Assembly (NCBI GenBank): GCA_024180945.1
Contig: JAKSGN010000033.1
Span: forward strand, 620,001-684,000
DNA: 64,000 nt
Reading direction: 5' to 3'
Origin: Macrophomina tecta
Lineage: Eukaryota; Ascomycota; Dothideomycetes; Botryosphaeriales; Botryosphaeriaceae
The translations under genes were made by a program, and so were the position numbers. The notes below the pieces were generated by a model. The model saw only the letters and a program-made list of their open reading frames with translations. It did not search any database and was not told the origin of the DNA. Below are positions 45,624-58,679 of this stretch, piece by piece; position 1 is the stretch's first letter; every line of letters begins with the position of its first letter.

Positions 45624-48600
45624 TCAATTCTTCGCCTTCCCCTTCAACATCCCCACCACCTTCTCCACAAGCCCGCCCTTCGACCCGCCCTTGCTCTTGC
45701 GCACCCTCAGCATGTAGTACAGCGCCACGGTCGCCGCCGCATTGAACGCGATATATGCCCACACGATCCCGAAGTTCCTCCACCTCTCATCCCAGTAGAT
45801 TTTGCTGCCCGCCATATACTGGTCCGCGACGCTCAGGCTGCAGTACCGACAGTCGGCGGTCGCGTCCGGGTTCTGCAGCACGCCCGACGCCTGCTCGAGG
45901 TAGGGGGCGAGGTACTGCTGGCAGGTCTGGCCGGCGGGGGGGTTGAATATGCTCGTCTCGGCCTCGGCGCAGTGGACGGGGCGCTCGTGCAGCTCGGTGG
46001 CGACGATGCCGGCGACCCAATATGTCATCGGCGAGACGCGGTACATGAAGATCCAGAAGCCGGGCAGGGCGGTCGGGCTCTGCATCACGCCGTTGAAGGC
46101 GAGCATCATGGAGAAGAGGAGGGTCACGATGCCGGCCGCGGTCTCGGCGTCGGGCGCGGCGGCGATGCACATGTGCGCGAAGGTGCCGGCGAAGACGAAG
46201 AACTGGATGCAGAAGAGGAGGACGAGTCCCTGGCGCTCGGAGGACTGGATGCCGTTGACGGCGTAGTAGTAGGCGGCGTAGACGAGGATGCCGACGAGGA
46301 TGTTCCACGGCACTTCGACCGACATGTTGGCGATGAGGAAGGCCTTCCAGGAGTAGGCCTTCGAAGGCCGTTCGCGGACTTCGTAGAGGGAGCGTTGGGT
46401 GATGAAGAGGGGCATGATCTGCAGAGAGAAGTCAGTTGAGAAAAGGTCTGCAATGTTGCCGGTTGGTTGGAGAGACTCACCTGTTCGACGATGGTCGAGA
46501 AGATGGCACAGACCATGAACACGCTGAATATGACGTTCTGCATGCCCTGTAGTGAACTGTCGCTGTCCCAGAAGGAGAAACCGATGAAGAGCGCGGAGCC
46601 CATGCCCAATAAGAGCTTGGACCAGATGTAGCCGGGCATACGCCAGTACTGCTGGAAGATACGGTATGAGACATGGTAGACCTGGGACATGAACGGCATA
46701 GCGAACTCGTCGGTCCCGCCGACCTCATCGTCGCCGGCGGCCGGTTCGTTCTGCTTCTCGCGGTGGATGCGGTCGAGTTCGTCCTGTACGGCCCGACACT
46801 CGTCACTGCCCTTCCAGACCTCGTGCCAGTCCTGAGTAGCCTGTCCACTCGCACCAGCGCCAACGATTTCGAGCATGTATCTGGGTTGAGCGTTAGTCAG
46901 CGTTCTACTACCCATTCGGTCGAGACGCTTACTCTGCCGGGTTCTCGTCATCACCACACTTCCTGGCGCCATTCCGCTCGTAGTAGTCCAGAAGAGTCCT
47001 CGAGTTCTCTCCAATATTCCCAAAGTACACAGTCCTACCACCCTTGGCGAGGAAGAGCAGACGATCGAATTCCTGGAAGAGGACAGCACTGGGCTGGTGG
47101 ATGGTACAGAGGATTGCTTGTCCGGAGTTGGCGAGTTTCCGCAGGAAGGCGCAGATCGCCCAACTGCTCTGACTGTCGAGACCACTACAGATGTGTCAGT
47201 ACTCGATACCGGGTGTGATGAGACAGCGATCACTTACCTGGTCGGCTCATCCAGGAAGAGGAGAAGCTTCGGCTTAGCTGCGAGTTCCACGCCGATAGTC
47301 AAGAGTTTGCGCTGCTCGACGTTCAATCCTTCACCAGGAACACCGACGACGGCCTCAGCAAAGTCCTCCATGTTAAGCATCTTGATGACATCCTCGACGT
47401 AAGCGTACTTCTCCTCCTGGGAGACCGTATTGGGTTGGCGGAGCATGGCGCTGAAGCGAAGACTCTCTCGCACCGTGGCGGTCTCGAGATGCAGGTCTGT
47501 TTTCCAGTTAGTGGATAGGAATGAACTACTGATGCCTCTGATAACATACCTTGTTGTTGCACGTATCCAGTCTTGCGCTGGAAGCTGGAATCCAGAGGCC
47601 TACCGTTGACCAGCATGTCTCCCGTGATCACGCCCATGGAGGTACGCTGTGCCAGGACATCAAGCAAAGTAGTCTTGCCGGCACCGGACACGCCCATGAG
47701 AGCTGTAAGAGTGCCAGGCTTGACCCAACCAGAGACATGATCCAACAGCCTTCGTGGCTCGCCCTTGATTTCAATGTCATAAGTAACGTCCCTCCAAGTG
47801 AAGATGTCTTTCTGAGCCGGAATGACATTGACATCTCCACCATTAGTACCGCCTCTCTGAGCGGCATCCGGGGCTGCCATCTCCTCATCGCTGGAATTAC
47901 CCTTCTCAGCCATGTAGGCGGGTACATGGCCACGACGGAATACCAGAACCTCGGCCGTCGACGTTGTCGACGAATTCAGCTCGACAGCGATGAAATAAAT
48001 GACGAAGAAGCCGATGAGGAATGCAAGCAGGATACCGAAGTTGCGCCATACGTGGTCGTAAGAGTAATTGTAGTTTGCCTTGATGTAAGCGTCTCCGGAA
48101 ACGGTCCGCTCTCCCGCGACAGCACCCCTGACAGAGCAGATGAAACTATCTCCCTCGAGATTTGGATACGCAGGGATGAAGCCGGAGCATGTAAAGTCTC
48201 GTCCATGGTATTGATTGGCGACGAGGATTTCAAATGCGTAGAAGATTGGGTTGATCCAACGAATCCAACCGAACCAGTCTTTCATGTAGCTTGTCGGGAT
48301 AGCGAAGCCTGTATAGACGACGATGGCCAAGATGAGAATACCTGCGAGCGACATGGCCTGGGCGACAGTCTTGGTGACAGCGGCCATGGTCCTGAAGACG
48401 GCGCTCATGACGAACATGGCAATAAAGCTTATGAGGAAGTAGATGAAGAACTGAGACGCTTCTCGGCGGAATCCGGTTAGGAAATAGTAGATCAAGTTGA
48501 AGACCACAGCCAAAGCGAATTTGACTGGGATGTCGGCCACTACTCCTGCGACAGCTTCTGTGAAGGGGTGGTAGAACGCGTAGGATGCGTGTTTTTCTAC

Positions 48601-50451
48601 TATTGGCCGCTGAGAGTAAAGAGAATTGATCTCTGCGATGGCGACGAGTGCATTAAGGAGAATACCAAAAAAGAGCGCTGCGTTCGTCGAGAAGAACCCC
48701 TGCGTAGCAGCCGGAGTGTTGTAGAATATGGAACCGATGATGAGTGCTTGGACAACCTGGCTGATCAGCATAGTTAAAGTCGCCGCTTTGTCATTCCACA
48801 TCCGCTGGTAGGCTCTCTTGGTGTTGAGCTTGATCTGCATGGGGACTGAGAGTATATAGGGAGACTTCGGTCTGGCATGTTTTGACTGGGCCTGGCGTTT
48901 CGACTCCTGGAACTGCGTGACGACTTGACCACCGAGCGGGAACTCGTCCCGGTGCTGTTCGATCTCTCTCTGGAGGTTTCTGTACTCCTCTGACTGGCGC
49001 CAGTAGGCTTCAAACTCATCCGGAGTCCTGGGCACCTTGTTCTCCATTCCTTTACGCGCCTGTCGTTCTCCAGGATTGGTGACGGAAGTCAGGAAATCAC
49101 CGGTAGTCTGACGAGGGGGACAGTACCAGCCCTGGTCTTCGAAAAATTGCCTAGCAGCGCTTGTGGGGCCAAAGTAGATCTCGCGGCCCTCGTAGAGGAC
49201 GATGGCTTTGTCAAAGACGTCGTAGATGGCTTGAGAGGCTTGGTAGATAGCGACGGCATGGGCGGAGCCAGTGAGGTCCGCCAAGATTCTCAGCGCCTTG
49301 ACGAACTCCAAGGCCGTAGCAGCATCGAGGCCTCTTGTCGCGTTATCCCACGCAGCGATGGGTGCTGCGGAGAGAGCCATCTCGGCAATACTCACGCGCT
49401 TCCGTTCGCCGCCAGACACACCACGAATGAAGTCGTTGCCGACCTTGGTGTTGTATGTGTGGCTCAGGCCAAAGACAGCCATAACGACGCGTGTGGCGTC
49501 TCTGATGGCATCTTCGCGTGTTTGGCCTTCGAGGCGAGTGGAAGGTGTTCGGTATGCCGCTGCCATCTCAAGCGTCTGGCCAACGGTGAGGTGGGGAAAG
49601 TGCTTGTCGACCTCCTGGTTGTAGACGAGTTCTCCCTTGAATTCCTTCAGCATCTGCTTCTGAGGAATGCCGTTGTAGTCGATCTCGGAGCTGGGGTCCA
49701 GGGACAGGCCGTGAAGCTCACCGCACATTGTCTTGAGCAATGTTGAGCAGCCACTGCCAGGACGGCCGAGGACAATCAGGAGTTCTCCGCTCTTCATGAG
49801 TCCGTCGAAATCCTTGAGAATGCGCTTCTCGCTCCTCTGGCCCAAGCCGAGGTATTCGTTGAGGCGGAAGGGCGCCATCAGGATGGAACCGACGTTCTTC
49901 TGGAGATTCAAAGCTGACCCAGAACCGGAGACATTCAGGTTGCGAAAAAGGACACCGGCCTTGCTGATCTTGATGTCTGCTTCATCAAGACTGCGCATGA
50001 AGAAACGCACCCATTTGTACAGGTTGAAACGCTTGCTGGTAGGGTCGAGCTCGGGCGAGTCAGGAGTAATACCGGCCAGGGTACTGACTCTCGACAGGGG
50101 TTGGCTGTGTTGTGATGTGTGGCGGCGTTGGAGAGACGGTCGTGTTGCGTTCGTTGCGATTCGCCTCAGCTCGGCTTCATCTTCAGCAGTGATGGGAACG
50201 TAGGTATGAGAGGGTTCGTCATCTCCAGAACTAGATGTACCAGACTTTTCGGCGTCCATGGAGGCATCGCTGTGTTGGTGCCTGGCTCCTGTTCGGATAG
50301 GCATGTACTCCTTGGAATCCTCTTCTTCCTCCACAACTGTTTTCTGGTCGACATCTTCGTGCTGTTCGACTTCATGATCCGGCAAACCGTCCGGCAGGTA
50401 TGTCTCCCGGCCAGAAGCGGTGCGTCTAATACCATCGCCTCTTTGAGACAT
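45624..50451 (-). CDS. PDR-type full-size ABC transporter (ABCG, CDR1/PDR5-like)
   Basis: ATP-driven plasma-membrane exporter of azoles, toxins or lipids; PDR family with reversed (NBD-TMD)2 order. Exons 50451-47550, 47496-47238, 47184-46933, 46880-46481 and 46418-45624 keep phase throughout and give 1535 residues. NBD1 has the degenerate fungal Walker [10 protein letters not shown] (229-237), signature VSGGERKR (345-352) and Walker [13 protein letters not shown] (365-376). NBD2 has Walker [10 protein letters not shown] (920-928), the degenerate signature [12 protein letters not shown] and FLDEPTSGLD, the last completed across the exon 2/3 splice. Six hydrophobic segments follow each NBD, with a Cys-rich extracellular loop before the last (TCQQYL, DCRYCS). 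Usual PDR asymmetry is present: Cys for Lys in the first Walker A, degenerate second signature. Substrate cannot be read from sequence. Confidence 0.95.
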
Positions 50452-53400
50452 GTCTGCGGTTCGGCTGGAGGAGGTAGTTGGTGGTACTGTGATGGCCTAA
50501 GCCCAAAACGACAGCGGCAGGGCCTCGCCCGTATGAGAAGAGGGTTCGATGGGGAAAGGGAGAGGTGGAAGGAGGTGAGGCCGGGACAACTCTCTTAGCT
50601 TGCTTGTTAGGGGATTCCGGGAACACTTGGTGGGGGAGGGGGATTGCATATATAGGAAAAAGGGAGCAATGTTATGTCCATTTTGTTTCGGTCTATCTGT
50701 TATGACGAACACTCCGGGACGCGGTCCAGCCATTGCCGGCCCGCGTTGTTTGTTGTGCACGGAAGACAGCGTACTGGATGGACAGCTGGAACGCCTCGGA
50801 TGCAGCATGGACCGCCCCTGCAAGGAGGTGTTACTCAGCGCGACGGGCTGTGTTAGCAAGCGTTGGCGAAGCTAATTTGCTCTGCTTTCGGATGGTCAAG
50901 GCTGGCACAGCAGTGCTTGGCTGACGTTCTTGGGCCATGGAGAGGAGCGGTCTAGACGCAAAGGCGGAGGGCAGAGGGCGTAGACCGCAAGGTTTGCCGG
51001 AATGGGAGCAGGAGTGAGCCTAACCGTCGTATTGGAGCGAAAGTAAAGCCAAAGTCCGCAAGTGCAGACGAGCAGGCAAGTCGCTGCGATCGACGCTCAG
51101 GATACAAGCCACAGATGGGGCACGGGCCCAACCGGCACGGTCCCAACCGGCACGGTGGTGGACAACGGCGGGCGGGTGTTCGGGCGGCTTGGCACCGGAT
51201 ACGGCCGGAAGTGGCAGGCTAACAACGCGCCGGCAGCACGACGAGTTGGAGGGAAATGCCGTCTGTTCGGGCCTTGCGCGCGGTCCAGCCGGAGGCCGTG
51301 GTGCTGGCGTGAGATTAGAAGGCAATTTTGTTGTGGGGAGGATTTGCTTCAGGTTCTCGGGGCAACGGACTCTCCGTTCACGGTGCGGGAAGGCGTGGAG
51401 GACTCCGGGAGCGCCTGTTGGTCAGCTGTGCAGCTGCGGAGGCGGAGAGAGGAAAGGGGGGAAGGGGTGGAGAGGAGGGCGGAAGGATGACGTGCCCCCC
51501 CCCCCCGCATTCCTGTCCTCGCCGTAGCAACTCTCGGCCGTTTCAACTCGGAGGCAACTGTCGCCGTGTCTGAGACCCTGGATGCTGTCCTCAGCCTTAT
51601 CGCCAAGCTGCTCATAGTCCGTGGCGGTCGTCCGGAACGCGGAGCCCGCGGCAGCCGGCTCTGCGCCGGTCACCGTCAGCGCGACTTCTTTGCCTTTTGG
51701 GGCAAAGTGCGAGGCCAATTGCTGCTTTCCTCACTCGCTCGGCTTGGTGTCTTCCGTAGCTTCGGTCTCGATAAAAGTACACTCGCATCCGGCCGGGACG
51801 AGCTGTCAACTGTCGTCAGCCTCTGCGAATTGTTCGTGCTCCAGGCCCCGTCTGCACCGTGTCCGGAAAAAGCCCACCTGAGCGGCCGGCTACTGGGTAC
51901 TCTCACCCCGACATTCACAAAGAAACTCATTTACAGAACACAATGAGCCGCCTCTTTTTGTCTCGGACGTGGGCAAACTGGAGGTCTCGGGCCACCCAGA
52001 CCACGGTGGCAAGGGAAGACATTGGCCGTTGGCTCTGACACTGGAAGTATTGGCGGTGTATGTTGGGACGGAGAGTCGGCATGCAGCGGACAGTGAAGCA
52101 TTCATCCGTCTCGGTGTTTCGGCCGCTCGGAAGGCCTTCGGCAGCCAAGTCGCACATAAACTTTCCGCCCTTGACACCAACCACTGTTCCCGAGAAGAGC
52201 GCAAATCACCGACGGGAGCCACAACCAGGAAGTGGGCACAACGCGAAGTGATGGCTGATGTCAATCACGTGCTCCGCTCTTTGTGCCTCCCTGCAGAGAA
52301 GAGAGGAGAGGAGAGGGCGCTGCCGCGGGGGTGGACACGCGTTCCGCCCCCCGAGAAAGACGAGAGGCGGAACGCCACACGCATGGCCGCCTGCCGGTCT
52401 GAGAGTCGCCCGGAGGCAGGGCTGCACACGCACGCAACGGCCACCAGCTGGCCGCTGCTCCGGCCTCGCGTCCCCGGAAGGCTTATCGCAAACAAGCCTT
52501 TCGTCTCGACGCGCTCCCCCCCCCCCCCCTCCCTTCCTTCGGATCGGCCCTTATCTCAGCTTCTTCCGGCGGCCCCTTACTGCTATTGAGGCTGATCAGT
52601 CCTATCTACACTCGCCGCCCCAATTGCGCGCCTGATGAGCGGGCGGCAGGCCTAGCTGGCTTTTCTGCCTTTGCGCTTTCCGGTTTTGCTTGCAAGGCTG
52701 GGACAAAGGAAGAACGGGAGCCTGAACTGCCAGAACAAGACCAAAAAAAGTTGGCTTCCCCCAGTCGCCCACCGGAGACGGCCCAGCCCCTGCAAGACAG
52801 GCCTCTCCTTGCGCCCGCCATCTCGAATAGACGACCAATGCACAACACACGGCAAAGATTCACGCGGGAGTCATTCGACTTAAGCTCCGCCGGCTCCCCA
52901 TTCCACCTGCCCTTCCTCTACTCTGAGCAAACCAAACCCTCCCCTTCCCTTTCCAATAGCCCGCCGCATTGACAGAAATATCCGTCCACTCCTTCCTCGG
53001 CCTTCCCACCTCTTTCTAGCAGCCGCAGGTCATTACATCATACCTACCGCACGCCTGCCCTTTACCGTATGCAGCATCCAGTGCGAAAGAGAGAGGGGGG
53101 AAAAAAAATCAAGGCTCATCCAAAGTAAACTGTTGCGGCGTTCCCTCTCTACCAATCACTCCGCCTTGTTCCCACGCCACTAATTCCGCTGCGAAACACG
53201 CGCGCGCTCCCTCCTCCACGCCTTCTCCGCGGATGCGCGTCTCGCGGGCAAGGCATCTTTCTTGCCACGCTACACGTGGGCTAGGCCACCCCAAACCAAC
53301 CCACCCGCCCTCCCCCCTTGCGATAGCCGTCTGGCTGTCGATCAGCCCGCCCGGACTGATTGATGTCGAATCGGCCTTCTTGCCGGCCCGCCAGCACCGT

Positions 53401-54678
53401 TCTATTCCACACATACCTGGCCGGCGATCGTCTCATCGTCTCTCTTTCCTGTGCCCTCTCTTGCGCGCGGGAAACATCGCGCCACAGACCGCGCATCACC
53501 CCCCTTCGTAAAGCTTAAAGAGTCACAAGAAGCGAGAACGGAAAAGGTGGCGCCTTGCCCACCGTATAAAGCGCCGCCTAATAGGCTACTTCCGTCGAAC
53601 AAGCTTTTGCGAGCCGTACTGGCAACGAAAAAGAGATGAAAGGCTAATTATTCAATATATGATGACGGTTGGGCAGGAAAAAAAAAAGGGTAGCCCGCCT
53701 CTCTCTCTCCCCCACAGATGTGACTTGTCATTTGGCAGGTAGCCTGCCCTCTGCACATCGACGCAAGCACCACATGGTGGTGGAGCGAGCCAAGACAAGG
53801 TGAGGCCTCTGCAGATGCGCTTGCTTCATTCCGCCGTCCGGTGATTGGCTGGAGAGCTCATAGCTCCACACCCAAAATCCATCGCCACAAATAAGGCTCT
53901 GCGCTAGTAGCGACGAGGACAAGCGGAGAAAAAGCAAAAACAGAACATCATCAGCACGGCTGAGAGGCGTTGAAAAGAAGTAAAGTGTTCAGCGTGATGA
54001 TTGAGCACGTCGGCGATGCGGGCGAAGACGAGCCGCAGCAAGACAAATTGGTTGGACGCTACCCAGGCACATGTTGGCGAGACTAGAAGAAGTAATTGAG
54101 GAATTCTTGGACTTGTTTCCCGTGTGCTTCAAGCCCTTCTTTCTTTCTTTTTCGGTATAAATAGAGCTCTTCAACGAAAGTATCGGTGTTCACAAAACAC
54201 GTATGTGAGAACTGAAAGGCGTAGTAATAGATACGGAGAGAGAAAAAGAGAGAGAGATAGAGAAAGAGAGATGGGGAGATAGAGAGACAGTATGATCAGC
54301 CGTGCGCCCAGCCACCGCTCCTAGGGCAATGTGAAACCATTTCTTCAAAACCGACCATTCTGACGTCACGTTAATTGGGGAAACAATTGGAGGGGGAATT
54401 GTGCTGCCAGGAACCAACCCACGCTTGCTTTGAAAAGGAACCCGAGAGAGGTCAGAGGGAGAAAAGTTAAAAAAGAAGCACACATCCGCGCCATGGACCG
54501 TTCGGGTAATCCCCAGTAAAACACCTTGGACTCCGATTTTTGCACACTCCCATAACACTGAAGAGGGAAAAAAAAAGTATATTTCGGAAATGCCACCCGC
54601 CCGCTTAAACGCACTCAGATGTTCGACAGAAGGAAAGAAGCAATTTGACGGTTACTCATTCCGTCTTCGACTCAAATG
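50452..54678. other. Long non-coding upstream region of the ABC transporter, about 4.2 kb
   Basis: Lies between the ABC transporter start (minus) and the 3' end of the Zn2Cys6 gene (minus). No gene is supported. It contains C-runs (about 51496-51506 and 52517-52529), an A-run at 53680-53689 and a purine-rich GA tract at about 54235-54290. A TCCGCGGA palindrome at 53226-53233 matches the yeast PDR1/PDR3 element but lies 2.8 kb from the ABC start. Confidence 0.45.
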
Positions 54679-56588
54679 CTATGCCACAAGCGACTGCAAA
54701 TCCGACTGATGTGGTTGCTCCGCATGTCTCTCATGATGCGCTTGGTGTGCCGGCTCGGGCTCGTGCCTGTCGTGAAGTTGATTGTGGCTTGGCTGATGTT
54801 CATGAATATGAGCATGATTCGATGGCTGTTCTGGCTCGCGCGATCGATCTTCCATTCGGGCATCCGGCGCGCCGCCGACCGAGAGTCTTCCCTCCGGACG
54901 GGGAAGCTCCGAGTGCGCCTGACCAGGCGTCAAATGGCCGGCATTAGAAGCTTCTGGCCCGGCTCTGGCCTCCGTAGTATGACCGCCAACTGAGCCAACG
55001 GACGCGGAAGGTGAGGCCGATGCTGGACTTGCCAGGTTTTGTCTCATCATGGCTCCGGGATACCCTCCCATCTCAATGTCGGAATGCGTGGTATCATTTT
55101 CAGGGGGGGGCTGAGTCATGCGGAGTTCTGGTTCTCGTACTTCCTTCCAGGAGCACTTTGCGTGCTTTTTGGTGCAGCCCATGCATGCAGTCAGATTTTT
55201 CAGGCAGTCCATGTGAAGTCTCCTGCACCGGTCGCAAGGCGGCAGGATCCTCTCGCCTTTTGCTAGAGATTCCATGCGCGCAACCATCTCCGCTTTGAAA
55301 GGCCCGCCGTCGTCTTTTTCCGTGGACTGGGGATGTTGGGAACCTGGCCGCGCTCCATGAGACGGAAGGAGCTGGGAAGGTGTGCTCGGAATCGGAACCG
55401 GCGATGTATTGGACAGGAGGAGCTGAGCATACTCACTCTCGCTGTAGGGGAGCCCATTTGGGCCACTCGTCGGATTTCCCGAAGGACGAGCGGTTGGCTT
55501 GCTCCCCGAAGCTGATCCACCAGCCGAGTATTGGCTTGCACTTGAGCCGCGGCGGATCTGATCACCGTTGGAGCCTTGTGTTCTCCGATCGTTGATTGTT
55601 GAAAATTTGCTCATGAGCTCGGTGCGGGTGGCCGGAGATGCGCCGTTCCTGCCCGTATCGTGTTCGGGTGGTGGTCTCGAGTTGACGGCGACAAAACCTC
55701 CGGTGGGAGACTTGGAAAGAGCCGCCAGGGCGGCGTTGGCGTTCTGGCCGAGACCGTTCATCAATGCAACATTTGATGGACTGGAGGCGCGGACCGCGGC
55801 GGGAGTATTAGTGGCTCGGCGGTCGAGAATTGCTTGCTTGCGGCCTTTGAGGCGGTGATTCAATTGACGGGTGCGCGCAGCGACTGCATGGAAAAGTCAG
55901 TTGCAATAGCAAACGGGAAGTGAGGAGGCGACAGACCTTGGTCAGCTAGTTGACATATCTGTGCCAAGTTCTTCTCCAAAATTTCTAGTGTGCCCAATTC
56001 CTTCTCTTCATCCTCGACAATTGGCTGTGGCGGAATCATCTTCTGGGGAATACCGCTACTGATCAACACATAGTCCTCCTCGCTGATCTGGACACGGCAT
56101 TGCTTGGTGTAGAACTGGCAGACACGAACCCCTTCGCTCATCTGGCCGAGGGTAAATTGCTCGGGCTTGTTGTGCGCAAACTCGACCACGTCCAGCCAGG
56201 TCACGTTGGCAGGGTCCTTGCCGTGCGACTTCAAGACCTTCGGCGGGCCGTCGAACAGGCGCTCGAAGCGCTTGATGAGAATCGGTCCAAGCGGGCGGGC
56301 GCCGAGATTGCAGGCCATGCTCTCGTGGCGATCGAGCACGCCCTGATACTCGCCCAGCAGCTGCAAGATGCTCGGCAGAGTGTCATCGCCGGAGATCAGG
56401 GGTAGGTCCTCGGTGTACTGGCGGGCGAGGTAGTTGATCTGGAGGTGGTTGGATGTTTTGGCCGTCTTGGGCGGAGGCGCAGGAGGAGCTTGCGCGGCGG
56501 CGTCGTGCGAGGGACTGCGCTTGCGCTTGAGCTGCTCGGTCATGGTGGCGGTCGACGAGGAGGGGTCGTGGTGGGCGCCTTGGTCCAT
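54679..56588 (-). CDS. Zn2Cys6-type regulatory protein with C-terminal zinc cluster
   Basis: Probable nuclear regulator. Exons 56588-55937 and 55883-54679 are joined by a 53-nt intron (G|GTCTGT, branch CTGAC, acceptor GCAG), giving 618 residues. An N-terminal basic patch (LKRKRSPS) precedes a conserved helical region at about 55-210 (ESMACNLGARPLGP, LDVVEFAHNKPEQFTLGQ). The zinc cluster lies at residues 434-461 with spacing C-x2-C-x6-C-x6-C-x2-C-x6-C, beginning CDRCRRLHMDC and ending CTKKHAKC. It therefore lies in the C-terminal half, unlike typical Gal4-type factors, and the usual fungal middle homology region is absent. The tail is His/Glu/Gln-rich. The start MDQGAHH is chosen over an in-frame upstream ATG at 56702, whose added sequence looks like translated UTR. 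Targets unknown. Confidence 0.82.
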
Positions 56589-58164
56589 GGCGGCGAGCGA
56601 GCACCGTGTGGGAGCGCAGAGGGAGGAGGGCGAAGCGGGTGCTGAGAATGCGGTAGGGCTAAGGGTCAGGGCGCAGCGGAGAAGCAGTCGGAACGGGAGC
56701 AATGCTCGGCAAAGCCGCGGTCAGCGAGGCGCGACGCCACAGTCGGCCGAGAGGCCTGGGGTTGCGGAGCACTAGAGCGCAACGCGCACGGGGGGGGGTG
56801 GTGAATGCGAGGCGATGGGGGGCGAGGAGCGAGGAGCGAGCTTTGGACGGGAGGGCATGCGGCGCGAAGGGGAGGAGAAGAGAGGGCGGGCGGAGCGGTG
56901 GGACGCCGACGAGGAGGGTGGAGGCAAAGCGGAGGGCTCGCGCAAGATCGGGTAGCCGGCACAGCTCGCAGGGAGGGAGCTCTAGGCCTGGCGGAGGCGA
57001 TACTGGATCAGCGGTGCGCGCCGACCGCTGGCCTCTGAGGCTGCGTGGGCGGACGGCGGGAGGCCTCGGAGCCAGCGCCTGGGCGCCGCTTTCCGCGTCG
57101 CGTGGCTCCCTCCACCTCCACCACCCCCATCTCGGCACGCGCGTCGCAGTCGCAGACACAGGCGCAGGCAGCGCGGCGCGTGCATGCCGCCTGGGAATAA
57201 GGCCCCCTCGAGCAGTTCCGCCGGACGCTAAGCTCGCGGAACCGGTGGCTCGCGACGCCACTGCCACGGCGGATCCGCGGCCCACCAGCGCTGGCGAAGA
57301 GGGGCGCAGGAGGAGGCAGTTCGCAGCTGGCGGAGCGAGCCATGCCAATGCTGCCTCACCCTCAGGACGAGGCCGCCACGCCGCTGCAGTAGCAGGATGC
57401 ACCGCGTCTGCGCCAGCCAGTTGGTGTGGCCCGTCCTAGACGGGTTAGGGGAGGAATTGACTGGCTCCTCGGACCTCGACCTCAGGCAGCTCCGGCCGCT
57501 CCTCCAGCCTGCCACGGCTGACGAATGCCAATGACTGTTCCCGCTCGCCGGACAGAGTACAGACGGCTCCGTGCGAGCCGTTTCCAAACCGCACCCAAAG
57601 CTTGGCTCTCGGCTGCAGACCCCGAGCTGCCAGCTGCTGTCGAGCTTGGCTTTCTCCAGTCAGCATCCTGGGGTTGAGGACGGGAGTGATCATAGCGGCA
57701 GAGCGGCAGAGCGGAATGTGGGGGGGCGGGTGGCTGCTATAGGGAAGCCCGGCGCAGTAAATAACGCAGCAGCAGGAGAGAGAATGGCAGGAGGGCGGCT
57801 TGCTGGAAATAAAACTTGTCGGAGATAAGCAGTCGTCAGTCGTCGTCGGGACCAGGGGCTCCCTGCCCTAGACGGTACAGGACGAGCTCGTCGGCGCATC
57901 GCACTGGGCTCTGTCTGCGGCGAAAAGCGAGCCATCAGCCTTTAATCTGCAGCGCGAAACATGTGTCGGGGCCCGGTGACTTCCACTCCCAAGATGCTTC
58001 TCTCCGCTCCTGGCGGAACCTGAGCTCGGCTAATCCCCGGCGCATCGGCGGGGTTCGACATAGCGCCGGCAGCGTCACCGCCCGCGCAGCGCAGTGCAGC
58101 TTGAGCTGGACAGACTCGCCCACTGCGCTATCCATCCTCGACATCACATCCTCCACAACCTACC
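56589..58164. promoter_or_regulatory. Divergent intergenic region, Zn2Cys6 gene and LSM7
   Basis: 1.6 kb of very GC-rich DNA between divergent starts. Long open frames on both strands (for example about 56700-57440) are Arg/Ala/Pro-biased and without family-like sequence, so I treat them as non-coding. Both promoters should lie here. No TATA box or RNA gene is evident. Confidence 0.45.
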
Positions 58165-58679
58165 ATGTCTGAGCGCGGGCACTTCCGAGGCGGCCGAGGT
58201 GGAGGCAGAGGCGGCGATCGCGGCGGACGCGGCGGCGGGCGCGGCGGACACGGCGGCCAGCAGGACCGCCCGAAGAAAGAAAACATCCTCGATCTGGGAA
58301 AGCTCATGGACAAGGGCATTAGCGTCAAGTTCAACGGTGGCCGCGAGGGTAAGCTGCTCCGGTGCTGCTTGTGAGCTTCACAAGCTTGGGGAATGCGCTG
58401 CTGACTGCCAATGGCCAGTGACGGGCACTCTTAAGGGCTACGACCAGCTCATGAACCTGGTTTTGGATGACGTGAAGGAAGTCATGCGCGGTAAGCCCCT
58501 CGCTGCAGCGGGTGTGTTGTTCCAGATTCTGACCACAGGCTTGCACAGATGACGAAGGCAACGAAACCACCCGCTCCCTCGGTCTCATCGTTGCCCGTGG
58601 CACTCTGCTCGTCCTGATCTCGCCACTCGATGGCAGTGAGGAAATTGCCAATCCCTTCGCCCCAGCCGAGGACGAGTGA
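58165..58679 (+). CDS. LSM7: LSM7, U6 snRNA- and mRNA-decay-associated Sm-like protein
   Basis: Subunit of the heptameric Lsm2-8 ring (nuclear, stabilises the U6 3' end) and Lsm1-7 ring (cytoplasmic, promotes mRNA decapping). Exons 58165-58348, 58419-58490 and 58549-58679 join in phase (donors G|GTAAGC twice), giving 128 residues. Residues 4-31 form a Gly/Arg-rich RGG-like tail (RGGRGGGRGGDRGG), which budding-yeast Lsm7 lacks. The Sm fold starts at NILDLGKLMDKGISVKF. Sm1 ends with the conserved GTLKGYDQLMNLVLDD, where the Asn of the RNA-binding loop is visible. Sm2 has the GLIVARGTLLVLISP motif. The start has a good context (TACCATGTC). It is divergent from the Zn2Cys6 gene. Confidence 0.95.

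Noticed and set aside
53226..53233. TCCGCGGA palindrome as a PDR1/PDR3-type element for the ABC transporter
   Set aside because: It is 2.8 kb from the start codon, and the same 8-mer also occurs at 39241-39248 far from any transporter start, so chance is sufficient in GC-rich DNA.
56659..57439. Long open frames on both strands (about 245 codons each)
   Set aside because: Mirror-image frames in very GC-rich DNA between divergent genes; biased composition and no recognisable domain.
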